The translations under genes and the position numbers were made by a program. From Prorocentrum cordatum (Eukaryota > Sar > Dinophyceae > Prorocentrales > Prorocentraceae): 27,500 nt of DNA. This document shows positions 1 through 9,151 of the stretch, in pieces. Numbering within the stretch: the stretch's first letter is position 1; every line of letters begins with the position of its first letter. Under the pieces are notes generated by a model, which was not told where the DNA came from, did not search any database, and saw nothing but the letters and a program-made list of their open reading frames with translations. The stretch covers positions 172,501 through 200,000 of the forward strand of contig CAUYUJ010016352.1 of the NCBI GenBank assembly GCA_963575745.1, given 5' to 3'.

Positions 1-440
1 AGCGACGCGCGCACTCGCCTTAAACATCTGCAAGCATTAAGCCGATTGAGGGCGGCTCCTTTTCAAAATGTGGTTCTCGCCTTAGCGCCGCACACATTCG
101 TTCTAAACGTTTGCAAGAGTTTCACAGGCGCCCATGGTTAACGTACCAGGAACGATAAAAAAAAATCATGACTCATGATCGTCAGGGCGCAACAGTTACG
201 TTGATTCGCAGTGTTGACGTCCCAGAAGGGTGTTTTGGCACTATACAAAATCGCCAAGACGTAACAGTCAGGCTAACTCGTGGCGTTGAAATCCTGAAAG
301 TGTTGTTCTCAAAATGTTCACATGTTTGTCCACCGACAGGGCAGTTCCCTCAGTGGGAATGACGCTTTGTAGGGGGCTATGAAGAGGGATCTTAGAGGGA
401 GGGTGTCTTCAACATCGTTGATAAGCCTTGGGTTTAAAAG
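1..440. other. Unassigned single-copy DNA
   Basis: No gene recognised. Short open frames here are unconvincing. Two loosely similar segments, AAACATCTGCAAGCATT near 24 and AAACGTTTGCAAGAGTT near 106, hint at a weak local duplication, but nothing functional can be supported. Confidence 0.5.
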
Positions 441-444
441 TGGT

Positions 445-600
445 CTTCTTTCTCCTCTTCCTCCTCGTCCTCCACCTCGTCCTCGTCCTAACCCTCCTCG
501 CCCTCCGCCTCATCCTCGTCTCCCGCGCGCGGGGGCGCGCGCCGAGGAGGAATGGGGGTAGAGGAGGAGGAAGAAGAGGAGGCGGAGGAGGAGGAGGAAA
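445..600. repeat. CT-rich to GA-rich foldback
   Basis: A pyrimidine-rich arm (about 445-522, CTC/TCC/CGT triplets) is followed by a purine-rich arm (about 542-600, GAG/GGA triplets). Between them lies a GC core that includes the perfect palindrome CCCGCGCGCGGG. The two arms are roughly complementary, so either strand could fold into a long imperfect hairpin. Open frames on both strands here are poly-Arg, poly-Pro or poly-Glu by-products of the triplets, not genes. Confidence 0.7.
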
Positions 601-870
601 AGGAACAAGACATAGTAGCAATAACAATACGAATAATCAACAATAGTAAGAAACCGAATAATATAGCAATACTAGCACTAAGAACATTAAGTTCACCATG
701 GGGAAGTCAAAATAATAAACATGCTAATACGAACAACAGTTAATAAGAACGATGATAATACAAATGCTAATAATATAACACATAATAATACGCATACGCA
801 TAAGAATGGTCATACGAGACCCAGTAATAACAATAATAAGTAAAACAAATAATGCTACCATATAGTAATC
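601..870. repeat. AT-rich degenerate AATAAC/AATACG repeat
   Basis: This stretch is much more AT-rich than its surroundings and is built from degenerate six-base units such as AATAAC, AATACG and AATAAT. No open frame of note. It reads as a decayed microsatellite directly after the purine-rich arm of the foldback. Confidence 0.55.
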
Positions 871-884
871 AAAATCTGTTCCAG

Positions 885-1012
885 GCTATAAGAAGGCTCA
901 AAGGCTATGGGGCTATTGGGCCATAGGGCGATGGGGCTATTGGGCTACAGGCCTATGGGGCTATAGGGCTCTAAGGCTTTAGGGCTTCAAGGCTGTAGGG
1001 CTATAAGGCACC
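885..1012 (+). repeat. 9-bp tandem repeat, GGGGCTATA type
   Basis: About fourteen degenerate copies of a nine-base unit (GGGGCTATA, GGGCTATTG, AGGGCTCTA) run head to tail. Copies are diverged by one to three bases, so the array is old. No coding function is proposed. Confidence 0.75.
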
Positions 1013-1163
1013 CGGGCGGGCCGCGGAAACCGGTGGCAACCCTCACCTAACCATATGAATCCGCTAGGACCCCTCCAAAGGCAAGCTCTTATTGGGGAGT
1101 AATAGTCATGCGAAGAATTTCAAGTACAAGAATCGTGATCATTACAAGAATGAGACAAATAGA

Positions 1164-1215
1164 ACAGGAAGAGGAGGGGGAGGAGGAAGAGGAGGAGGAG
1201 GAGGAGGAGGAGGAA
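1164..1215 (+). repeat. GAG/GGA microsatellite
   Basis: A nearly pure purine run of GAG and GGA triplets. It creates poly-Glu, poly-Gly and (minus strand) poly-Ser/Pro open frames that are artefacts of the repeat. Confidence 0.8.
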
Positions 1216-1323
1216 CGTGGAGAAAGGAAAATAAAAAGAGCTCGCTCGGCTGGAGTGAAAGGCGAGGAAATTGGGCGACCAGACCCCATTTCGCTGCCTC
1301 GGGCGGCGTTCGGATCCTCGGCG

Positions 1324-1417
1324 CCAGCAGCTGCTGGCGGTGGCTGCCCAACCGAATCATATAATGAATCCAGCAGCTGCTGGCGGTGGTGCTGGCCAGC
1401 CTGTCCAGATAATGAAT
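1324..1417 (+). repeat. 46-48-bp tandem repeat with 14-bp palindrome
   Basis: Two adjacent units begin with the perfect palindrome CCAGCAGCTGCTGG (1324-1337 and 1370-1383), followed by GCGGTGG. Both end in ATAATGAAT. A partial third unit may follow at about 1418. The units differ mainly by a short insertion in the second copy. Confidence 0.75.
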
Positions 1418-1616
1418 CTGCGGCCTACGGATGCTGTGGCGGCGACTATGATACCAATACGACCACCTTTCGGGTGATATGGACGTTGGGGGACATGGGG
1501 GGAGAGAACCAACTGCTGGCAAATGCGATGGGTGTTATGATGACGATGCTGGTGACGCGCCCTCGAATTGGCGACGACGCGCGATGACGATGTCGCGCTG
1601 CGATGTACTTTCACTG

Positions 1617-1875
1617 TCGCCCCCGCTTTCGATCTCACTCGATCGATCCCACGGTCGACCTCGCGGCCAGTCTCAGTAACAATGGACTCAGCGATCGTTT
1701 CCACTAGCGATCCCACGATCGATCCCTCTGCCGGTCTCACTATCGATCTCACTGTCGACCTCAGAACCCATACCACAATCAAACAAACGTACTGTCGATC
1801 TCACTCTTGATTTCACTATCCATCACATTCTCGCGATCTCATTATCGATCTCACTATCGACTTCACTTTCGATTC
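1617..1875 (+). repeat. 12-bp repeat, ATCGATCTCACT type
   Basis: The stretch is a run of diverged twelve-base units of the form ATCGATCTCACT, with variants such as GTCGACCTC and TTCGATTCC. Read as protein it gives four-residue periodic peptides on both strands. It is best regarded as a satellite-like array rather than a gene. Confidence 0.75.
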
Positions 1876-2290
1876 CAAGGCGGGGCACCCCTGAGACCAC
1901 CGCCCGCCCCCCGCCGACGGAACACCGACGGGACGACAACGGGACACCCACGGGCCTTCGCAGGACACCACGGCGGGGCATCCTGGGCCACCGCGCACCC
2001 GCCGGGGGCGGAGGGGCGGGGCCCACTGCATCCGAATCGCCCTAGCGTCGGCGGGGTCGGTCCTCTCGAGCGCCCACGCAGGTTCGCCCCGCCCGTACGC
2101 GCGACGCGAACACGAAACCAAAACCGATCTCCCGGTTGGGGAGCTCTTCGTTCTCGCCCGCAACCTCCGACGTAACATGCAGCATGCCAAGACAGGGAGA
2201 GATGCGAAGTAGTTCGGGCAGACCGCATGGACCATATAATGGAGAGAGCCGCTCGTAAGGACTAGCATTGCAAACATTCGCAGGAAGATG
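1876..2290. other. GC-rich unassigned DNA
   Basis: No recognisable gene or clear repeat. Overlapping open frames on both strands look like the product of high GC content. The part nearest 2300 might be the far 3' end of the LINE that follows. Confidence 0.4.
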
Positions 2291-3098
2291 AGGCAATGAA
2301 GGTTCAGACGCAGGAAGAGATGCTACAAACCGATCCGGCGGGCAGGGGAGTCGCCCCGTCGCCCCCAAGAACGCCGCAGGCAAGACAGTTGCGCATTGGA
2401 CACCGGGACCTGCGTGGCGCTCGCCAGCAGCGACGCGCGGTCCTAGCCAAGCTGAAGAAAACAGAATACGGCACACTCGAGACAAGACGGTAGAGAGCAA
2501 AAACTACACCGGCGACTTTTGCGCGGCTCACATGTGCGTCAATATACCGGGCCCGCCGCGCGATCATATGTTATTGTTATTATTCTTATTATCAAGTTGT
2601 TCCTCTTGCTTTTTTTCCATCCGAGCCCCGTCCGAGCCCAAACAGGAGCCTCTCCGTTTCCTGCTGGACATGTTTCGCCAAGATGTTAGGGGTCGCGGGG
2701 GCGTTGGAAATAAAGCATCAGTTATGCTGCACCTGCGATGATCCAAGCCAGAGCGGGTTCTTCTTCCAAAGAATCGTGCGTTCATCGCGCCGATGCGAAA
2801 GAGCCCCTCGATGAGGGCGTCCAAGATCGCGTTCCCGCACGTAGCAGCACGCACACTGTGAACAGGTCTCGACACTGGGTCGGGGGCAGGGGCGAGGGAG
2901 GGGTTCTTCATGGCGCGGGTCGTTGTCGCATTCCTGGGGCCTGCCACCAGCGTCTGCGCGCCGTTATCTCCAGTTCTGAGCATGGCGCTGGAGGGGGGGC
3001 GGAGCTGACCGACGTGGCTACGGGCGCTGAAGCAGAGCGTGCCACAGTGCCTGGTCGAGCGGACCACGCCATGCCCCGCCTCTCTGACCTGCCGAACC

Positions 3099-3851
3099 CT
3101 ACGCGCGCAATTGGACACTGGGGCGGCCCGACTCGACGGGCGCCCGCGGGGACCTATCGCGAGCCCAAGATATCTCTCCGAACGAGTCCAGCTCCAGATC
3201 TGATCGCCCAGCTCGACCTGGGACAGCCCCTGGAGGATCTGATTTTCGGAAATGTCCACTGGAAATATCAGACATGTCTTCTGTTGGCGAACATGGCGCC
3301 CGCGCGCCTCGGCCAGCCGCTGCGCCCCATGCGGCCATCGCTCGGCGCAGCGCGTCAGAGCCTTTGACGACGGCCGCGCCGACGTCGCCGGCGAGGGCGG
3401 CGCGCGGAGAAATGGGGCCTGGGATCCTGGCGCAGAAAAACCCGATGATTGGGTCGAACGCGATGGCCCCAAACAACTCCGACATCGGACGCCCCTGTCT
3501 GATCCCACGCAGGCACCAGAACCCGGGGGGGCCCTGGATCCCGCGGGAGGGAACCTGGCACTTAAAGCGACAGTAGGAGCTCTCGATCGCACGGACAAAA
3601 ACAATGGGCACCCCCATCTGCGGCAGTGCCCACAGCAAGTTGTCGCGCAAAAGTGAAGGGAAGGCCGCGCGGACGTCGAAACAGATGAACCCGCTGCGGC
3701 GTTCATCGCGCCGGGCAGGGCAGCGCGCCAATCGAACTACCAGCTCGAAGATGTCGTCCGTCACGCAACGCGGCCCCATTTCCCCGCGCGCGCCACCACC
3801 AACGAAAGCTCCAACAACAATGGCAGAGGCAACAAAAAGACGAGCAGACAC
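3099..3851 (-). pseudogene. LINE reverse transcriptase palm remnant
   Basis: In this 250-residue frame, motif A is FICFDVRAAFPSL with the metal-binding Asp at residue 59. Motif B is GIRQGRPMSE (residues 116-125), matching the LINE consensus R-Q-G-x-P-x-S. The motif C position reads LAGDVGAA (residues 153-160), where active LINEs have A-D-D, so the first catalytic Asp appears to be replaced by Gly. The frame then drifts. The homologous thumb region (with YLGLAIGP) continues in the overlapping frame ending at 2564. Both the lost Asp and the frameshift argue for a pseudogene. Confidence 0.75.
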
Positions 3852-4105
3852 GCGTGGCGCACAGGGCGCCAGCGCAACGCATCGGCCAGGTGATTTGGGT
3901 CCACTCGCCTAGAAACGCAATCTGCTGTTTCTTTTCACGGGTCGACTCTTTCTTCGCTCGAAGCAACAATTGGCCTGGTTGTCGCTTCCTTTCCGTGGGC
4001 ATGGGACTGCCGGACATGACGCGTTTCGGTCATTTGCGTAGCCTCTTTTTGGTTCTGGATGAGGATCGCCCGGGTGATGCGCGCGAGCGGTCTGTTCATC
4101 GAGGT

Positions 4106-4143
4106 GGCGAAGGGCTCGTTGCCTGGCGAAGGGCTCGTTGCCT
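4106..4143 (+). repeat. 19-bp perfect tandem duplication inside the LINE
   Basis: GGCGAAGGGCTCGTTGCCT occurs twice head to tail (4106-4124 and 4125-4143). Nineteen is not a multiple of three, so the duplication shifts the minus-strand LINE frame. It matches the switch between the frames that read EPFARQRALRHLDEQ and NEPFATSMNRP. Confidence 0.9.
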
Positions 4144-5148
4144 GAATTCCCACTGGTGAAGGGGTCCAGCGTAGTCGGGGCCCCCAATAACCTGCCCATG
4201 GTCGGCCTCTAGGGTGCCCTTGGGATGGACATCGCGCGGGCGTAATTAAACGTTTCATCGGCCTGTGGCCCAGGGCGTTGCAGCGCAGCTGCCGCGGGCG
4301 ACCAGGGATAGATCTGGCCTCCACGAAGCCGGGCGGAGCAGGGCAGCCCGTAGGGCCATGGGCGGCGCTGCCATGTTTCCAGAAGATGCTGGCGAAGAGA
4401 TCATCGTGCTCCAATCAGCATTGCGCACCGCGGGGTACCTGCCACACTCGCGGTTCCAGCTCTGCACGCGAGATCTGACAACATTGATGGTCTCAATGCG
4501 CATCGCATCAGTGTCTTGCGAGCTCCGTTGCCGCTGCGATGGGGTCGCAAATCTGCTGGCCCGCGGGGCCGAGGATGGAGGCGAAGAGGGCCCTGCACTT
4601 TTCTCGGCCCCAGGCTGAGATGAACGCGCGCAGCTCGTCGGTTTTCATGTTCTTAGCTTGGGGCTTATCTCGAGAAAGTCGATGTGCTTGGTTTCCACTT
4701 GAACGCACTCCACTTGTAGCTTGCCCGGGCGACGGCGGGCCAGTGGAAGAGCTGCTGGTTCAAAATGCCCAAACTTGGGATCTAGATCCTGCGATAAACA
4801 CGGGAAAGGCACGATGCGCAAGTCGGACACGAGTGAAATCGTTCTGTCGAAGACCCCGCATAGCCGCCATACCCCACCCATCTTCTCAAAACATGTGGTG
4901 CTTGTGTTTAGCTTGAGCTCGCGCATCACTTGTTTGGCGGATTCTTTCGAGGTGCCGCCCATTTTCCAGACGACCTCCGGGGGACCCTCGGTCATTCTTC
5001 CAGCTCCACTGGTTACCTAATCAACGATCTGTGGATATCGCGCGCGTCGACGTCTCTACTTCTGCGCGCAAAAAACAGAGCCCCAAGTCCTCGGAGCAAG
5101 TGGGACAACCGCTGGCACGTGGCTGGAAGGTTCACGAAGAGAAGTGGC

Positions 5149-5986
5149 TTAGGACAGCGTCGTGCACGCGGTGGCGATGTCGGTGATCGCGGCAGAGGGT
5201 GGGCTCAGGCATGTCCTATCAGTGCTGCGGAGGAATGAGATCTTCTGGGTTCCATGATCATCTTGACGCGCGACCTCTTGTGTGAAGGTGTCCTGGTCGA
5301 TGTCTGCTAAGTCGCTGACATGAGAATCCAAAGAGGAGGCCAGCCTGTGAGTCGGGGGCGCGACGCCCCCCTAACAGGATGGCACAGCCCTTCCCCGGCA
5401 CTAATAACATTGAAATCCCATCCATTAACATAGTATACCTCTCGCCAGTGATTCTGTGGCTTCTCACGCGGGTAAGCCCCCTCGCCCTTTGGGCGACCGT
5501 CAGAGTGGGGCCACTGTGCAAGTCAAGTATCTGCTGGCACTCTAAATCATTCTGAAGCGCGCGGCAATGGCTTCGAGCAGCCCCGACAACATAATGCCGA
5601 CGAACAGCAAAGGCGTCAAGGAGAGTGGGATCAGAACATACACAGCCTCCTTGCGTGTCTGGAGAGCGGAACGTACCAACAGTGTAGCAATCGTGAACCC
5701 CCCTCTTAAATACTTCGAGGTCCTCAGCGGCCCCGCTCACCTCCTGTGTGCAAGCGACCTCGCGTCTGCCCAACACGCCCATAAGCCTGACGCATTTCAC
5801 TTTGCTTTTCTTGAGCTGAGACCGCAGGGAACCGAATAACGAACAGCAGTTCCCAGAAACGATGCTAAACTTGTTTTTGGGTGCGTACGGGCGGAAACAA
5901 CTCAAGTCTGGGATGCTTCCATTGTCAGGGTCATCGGCGCCGGAAGACGAGGAAGAAGATGAAGACCTGGAAAACGGAAAGAGCAT
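5149..5986 (-). pseudogene. LINE endonuclease (EEP/APE-like) remnant
   Basis: The open frame 5986-5258 starts with a serine-rich stretch and then has features of the endonuclease-exonuclease-phosphatase fold used by LINEs. It has an Asn-Cys-Cys strand (FSIVSGNCC) in the place of the usual first strand, CTQEV as the catalytic-Glu motif, and VGTFRSPDTQGG in the place of the usual S-x-x-GGV strand. A short overlapping frame (5331-5149) continues with ISFLRSTDRTCLSPP, matching the conserved S-x-IDR-x-x-x-s-x-P end of these domains. Internal duplications and frame changes mean it cannot make an active enzyme. The family is known from LINEs; the frame breaks are seen directly. Confidence 0.65.
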
Positions 5987-6165
5987 GACGAACTGGCGGA
6001 AGAGGAGAAACGAGGAGCGGCAGCCTGGCTAATCACTGAAGTCGTGGCCCTCTTGAGGCCAATTCCTCTGTTGGCCCCCGTCTTTTGCGCTGCCGTCGTC
6101 CGACCAGACGCACCCCCATCGACAGGCCAAAGATGCTCGCAAGACCGAACTGGCAAGGTAGTTTC

Positions 6166-6740
6166 CTAGATGGCGGCTTCCATCCACGGCAGGACAATGT
6201 CCACGGTGATGCCAATCCTGTCGAGCTCGTCCTGCCGTGGGGGCATGGTGAACGGGTTGTTGTCAGCCGCCTCGAGCTTGACCACCAAGTGGACTGACTC
6301 GTCCTGGATGAGGAAGTCCGCGCCTTTAAAGTCCTGGCTGCAGTTCTTCTAATTTTGAACACATTCCTGAGTAGATATACGGTGCGCCATCACGCCCCCT
6401 CAAGAAGCCCAATATGCGTCTCCTGCGCATCACGTTTGCTGTGGTGTCCTTGCGAACGCCAAAGCAAATTTGTTCACCTGGCTTAGGACCCAACTATGTG
6501 AGCCCATCTGCACGCGCACCATCCCCCCGAAGTCGCTGGCGTAGGCAGCGTCTTTGAACGTAGTGCTGCAACTCGCAAGTTGAAGCCTTTGACCACCGCG
6601 TCCTGGCGCAATGAATCGGGAAGAGCGAATGCAGTCGGACTTGATTGGACAGGACACGTGAGAGGGCACAAGACCCTTCCGAGGGCCACATTGCCATAGG
6701 AATGTAGGAGGTAGTGGTCGCGAGACACAGGATACAACGG
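6166..6740 (-). pseudogene. Coding-like fragments of unknown family upstream of the LINE
   Basis: Two minus-strand stretches look protein-like but lie in different frames. One (6669-6430) reads TFKDAAYASDFGGMVRVQMG and on to a stop. The other, opened after a stop and running 6348-6166, contains FKGADFLIQDESVHLVVKLE followed by an acidic tail ending in LPWMEAAI. Their codons favour G or C at the third position like the real gene in this window. I do not recognise the family. They could be the first open frame of the LINE just downstream, or part of a larger spliced-leader-tagged retrocopy beginning at 7510. Confidence 0.35.
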
Positions 6741-6904
6741 TACCCTTGATTTGGTAGGGTCGACCTACTAATCAGGGCCGACTGTAATACTTACTGGCCG
6801 TGCACCTCGAAGACTCGTCCGAGCAGCGCGTGGGGGACTCCACCGATCCGTACAGTCCGTGGGTCGAAAACCGCCTCAGGTCTTGACGGTGCTGCTGGCC
6901 TGGC

Positions 6905-6985
6905 CGAAGGGGCGGGCGGGGCGGGCAGCGGCCTCCCCTCCCTCCCCCCCTCCCCTCCCTCCCCCTCCCCTCCCCCTCCCACAAT
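6905..6985 (+). repeat. Pyrimidine tract (CCT/CCCCT)
   Basis: A long C- and T-only run of CCTCCC units, homopurine on the minus strand. It has the composition of triplex-prone DNA. It lies in what would be the 3' flank of the retrocopy at 7014-7488. Confidence 0.8.
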
Positions 6986-7013
6986 CTTTTCTACATGTTC
7001 TCGGCACTCGCAC

Positions 7014-7488
7014 CTAAAACGGCCTCGGTCGCGTTCTCTTCTGGGCCTCGCTGAAGCCCTGCTGCTCGTCGGTGTCGAACGCGTCCATGCGGCGAGTGCT
7101 GATGCCCATCTTCTTATCGTGCTCTTCGAACGGTTTGTGAGGGATCCGCACGTCGTCCTTTGTGGCCACTGGCGATCTGCATAGTGTCCTGGGCGTTCTT
7201 AACGCCTTCGAGCATGGCAACCATGCGGGCCATGTGCTTGTATGGCAGAGCACCATTGCCTGCCGCCTTGTTGCTGAGGCGAGCATCCTTCAGCAGAAAG
7301 TTCTCATTGTCCAGCTCGTCATCATCATCATTTGGCTTGCCAGACACGGGGGCTGAACCCACTAGGCTCATCGCGGGAGGCATCTTGGAATCGACTGGGC
7401 AACAACTCACAAGAATCGAAAAGAGAAAAAAGATTTGGATCTGGCCTCGGATCATAAGTTTCCGCTTCGTCCCACGGGAACCCATCAT
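7014..7488 (-). pseudogene. Spliced-leader-tagged retrocopy of an unknown mRNA, frameshifted
   Basis: On the minus strand, ATG ATG GGT follows directly after the spliced-leader relict. The frame runs 124 codons to 7114. It has a hydrophobic stretch near its start (residues 16-30), a run of acidic residues (residues 54-60), and then LPYKHMARMVAMLEGVKNAQ. Around 7170 good coding sequence moves to another frame (7286-7014), reading KDDVRIPHKPFEEHDKKMG and ending in a stop at 7014. So one small indel breaks the gene. A leader fused to coding sequence in genomic DNA is the known mark of a reverse-transcribed mRNA in dinoflagellates. The protein family is not recognised. A LINE first open frame is an alternative. 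Confidence 0.55.
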
Positions 7489-7510
7489 CTTGAGCCAAAA
7501 TGGCGACGGA
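7489..7510 (-). other. Relict dinoflagellate spliced leader
   Basis: The minus strand here matches the 22-base dinoflagellate spliced leader (consensus beginning DCCGTA and ending GCCATTTTGGCTCAAG) at 21 of 22 positions. The single change is A to C at leader position 6. Such a match is far beyond chance in a window of this size. The leader is normally added to mRNA by trans-splicing, so finding it fused to downstream sequence in DNA points to retroposition. A pyrimidine-rich stretch of more than 30 bases lies directly upstream on the minus strand, which could serve a new trans-splice acceptor. Confidence 0.9.
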
Positions 7511-7667
7511 AAAGAAGGAGGAGGAGCAGGAAGAAGAGCAGTAGGAGGACAAGTAGGCGGAAGAACTCCCCCCCTTGGCGCGCGCGGGTCCCGCGGAGCC
7601 ACCAGCGGCCGTCCACACTGCGGCGCAAAGTGCGGGGGCGGGGGCCGGCGGGTCCCGCTGTTGCCGC

Positions 7668-7870
7668 CGCGGCGGCGGGAGAGACGACGATCGACGACGA
7701 CGACGAACGACGACGACGAACGGCGACGACAACGACGGGACGACAGATGACGAACGACGACGTCGACGACGGCGACGGCGACGTCGACGACGACGACGAA
7801 CCGATGACGAACGACGACAATCTGCGACGAAGACGGCGAAGTCGACGTCGACCGACGAGGACGGCGCCGT
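7668..7870 (+). repeat. GAC/CGA triplet array
   Basis: Imperfect tandem GAC triplets with interruptions such as GAACGACGACG, GGCGACGGCGAC and GTCGACG. The open frames on both strands (poly-Asp, poly-Arg, poly-Thr, or poly-Ser/Val on the minus strand) come from the triplet and are not evidence for genes. Confidence 0.85.
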
Positions 7871-8362
7871 CGAATGACGATGCGCGACTTGCCTCCGTCC
7901 TACTATGTCCAGCCTCCTGTGCCAAGCAGGCGTCGGCCAGGGCTCAAGGTGCAGGCGCCCTTACTTCCACAGATGCGCAGCGGGCTCCAAGGCATGGAGC
8001 TGCGCAGATCCATCCCGGCCCCGCACCACTCCCCTTGAGCACACCGCGCCCCGAGCGCGGGCGAGCGGCTCCTCCTTCTGGGCGCGGGGCTTCTCGGGGG
8101 TTCGGCGCGCCTCGCTGCACTGCAAGAGCTCCACGGCTTGGAGGAGCTCGACACTTGCGCGGACCGGCACCGACTGGGGGGGCCCGGTCAACGTAGCTGG
8201 CCGGAAGGTCACGGGGGTCTTCGCCGCGTGCAGCACGCTGCGCTGCCGACGCGCGGGCGCGCCCGCAGGGGCAACGCTCGGCAAACAGGCAGCCTGGCGA
8301 AGGACCCAACCATGTGCAGTTGTGAACGCCGTCGTTGTATGCACCGCATTCGGAGGAGCTCC
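7871..8362. other. GC-rich unassigned DNA
   Basis: Overlapping open frames exist on both strands, but none shows a recognisable domain. The stretch separates the GAC array from the A-B-B-A repeat block. Confidence 0.4.
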
Positions 8363-8743
8363 CTACATCCACAGGCCGAAAATTTTTCCCTCTTGGCGCT
8401 GAACCTCACGGTCCCACGCAGTGCACGGGCCCTCTGGGAAATCACAGCGGCGAACCCAATGAGGGTCCCACGGATCCGATTTCCAACCTTACCGTAATCG
8501 TGAAATCGCGGCGGATCCCATTTCCGTGCGCGCGGATCCCATTTCTGATTTTCGGGATCCGCGTCGGACCTTTCTTTAACGGCGGATACCATGTCTACCC
8601 CGTTTTGAACTTATAATATTACATCCGTTCTGGGAACCGACAAGAGTGGGATCCGTCGACCGCAGGTCCCCCCGTGTCAAGATTCTACGGGGGACGGGGG
8701 TGGTCCTCTTCGACTTCAACAAGAAAACCTTTCGTCCTGCGTG
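8363..8743 (+). repeat. Repeat module A, copy 1 (full)
   Basis: Begins at CCACAGGCCGAAAATTTTTCCC and ends near TTTCGTCCTGCGT. It contains several copies of the motif GCGGATCCCATTTC, one at 8512 and another at 8536, which puts multiple GGATCC sites close together. A second, shorter copy lies at 9574-9881. This copy has about 70 extra bases (about 8600-8680) that the second lacks. Confidence 0.85.
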
Positions 8744-9151
8744 AGTGCGCCGGCGCCCTGCGTCTCCCGACCCAACGGGCCCCCTGAAGTTCCCGCCGCG
8801 CGGCATTCGGCGCCGCGTCTGGCCGAGCACGGATGGAGGGCATCGTATTTTCAAAACGGTGGTTGCCGCCCAAGAGCATGGTGGAGTGGAAGGCGGTATC
8901 TATCCAAAACGGTGGCTCCCGCCCAACCATTGCGGACTGGACGGCAGCGTCTTTCCAAAAAGGTCACTTTCGCTCAAAGCGCAGCTGGATGCTGCGTGGC
9001 CCAAGGCTGATGCAACGTCGGATGCGCCGAGGTTATGCGAGGAAGTCTCGAACGGCAGTCCTCAAGAGCATGCGAAGAAGTCTCGAACGGAAGCCGCAGA
9101 AAAGAGATGTGCCGCATGCGGCAAAGGACAAGTCGGATGCCAAAAACGCCC
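8744..9151 (+). repeat. Repeat module B, copy 1 (408 bp)
   Basis: First of two head-to-tail copies; AGTGCGCCGGCG begins each, 408 bases apart. Inside it are three diverged 51-base subunits starting at 8847, 8898 and 8949. In one plus frame they read as 17-residue repeats with the pattern (I/V)-(F/Y)-P-K-R. That frame stays open through both copies, since 408 is a multiple of three. No known domain is recognised, and the minus strand is also periodic. Confidence 0.85.

Larger units (their letters stand above)
2564..5990 (-). mobile_element. Degenerate LINE-type non-LTR retrotransposon
   Basis: On the minus strand, reading from about 5990 down, several broken frames carry a LINE polyprotein in the expected order. 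An APE-like endonuclease region (5986-5149) comes first, with CTQEV near its start and S-x-x-DR followed by two prolines near its end. A linker follows (4995-3909, including KTDELRAFISAWG), then a reverse transcriptase (3851-3099). The post-palm part has YLGLAIGP, read in a second frame (3706-2564). At least six frame changes and stops separate these pieces, so the copy is dead. A possible Cys-rich C-terminal remnant (minus frame 2567-2304) may extend it to about 2300. An AAT-type run at about 2570-2592 could alternatively be a microsatellite tail ending the element. The assignment to a LINE is firm; the clade and exact ends are not. Confidence 0.8.

Noticed and set aside
1863-2500. Minus-strand frames of 121-153 codons near the left LINE end
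   Set aside because: Overlapping frames are equally open and only a weak Cys-rich stretch (2304-2400) might belong to the LINE, so no separate gene is called.
7435-8196. Open frame of 253 codons on the plus strand
   Set aside because: Runs through the GAC array and GC-rich DNA, composition is Arg/Asp-rich, and no domain is seen; the minus strand here carries the spliced-leader retrocopy.
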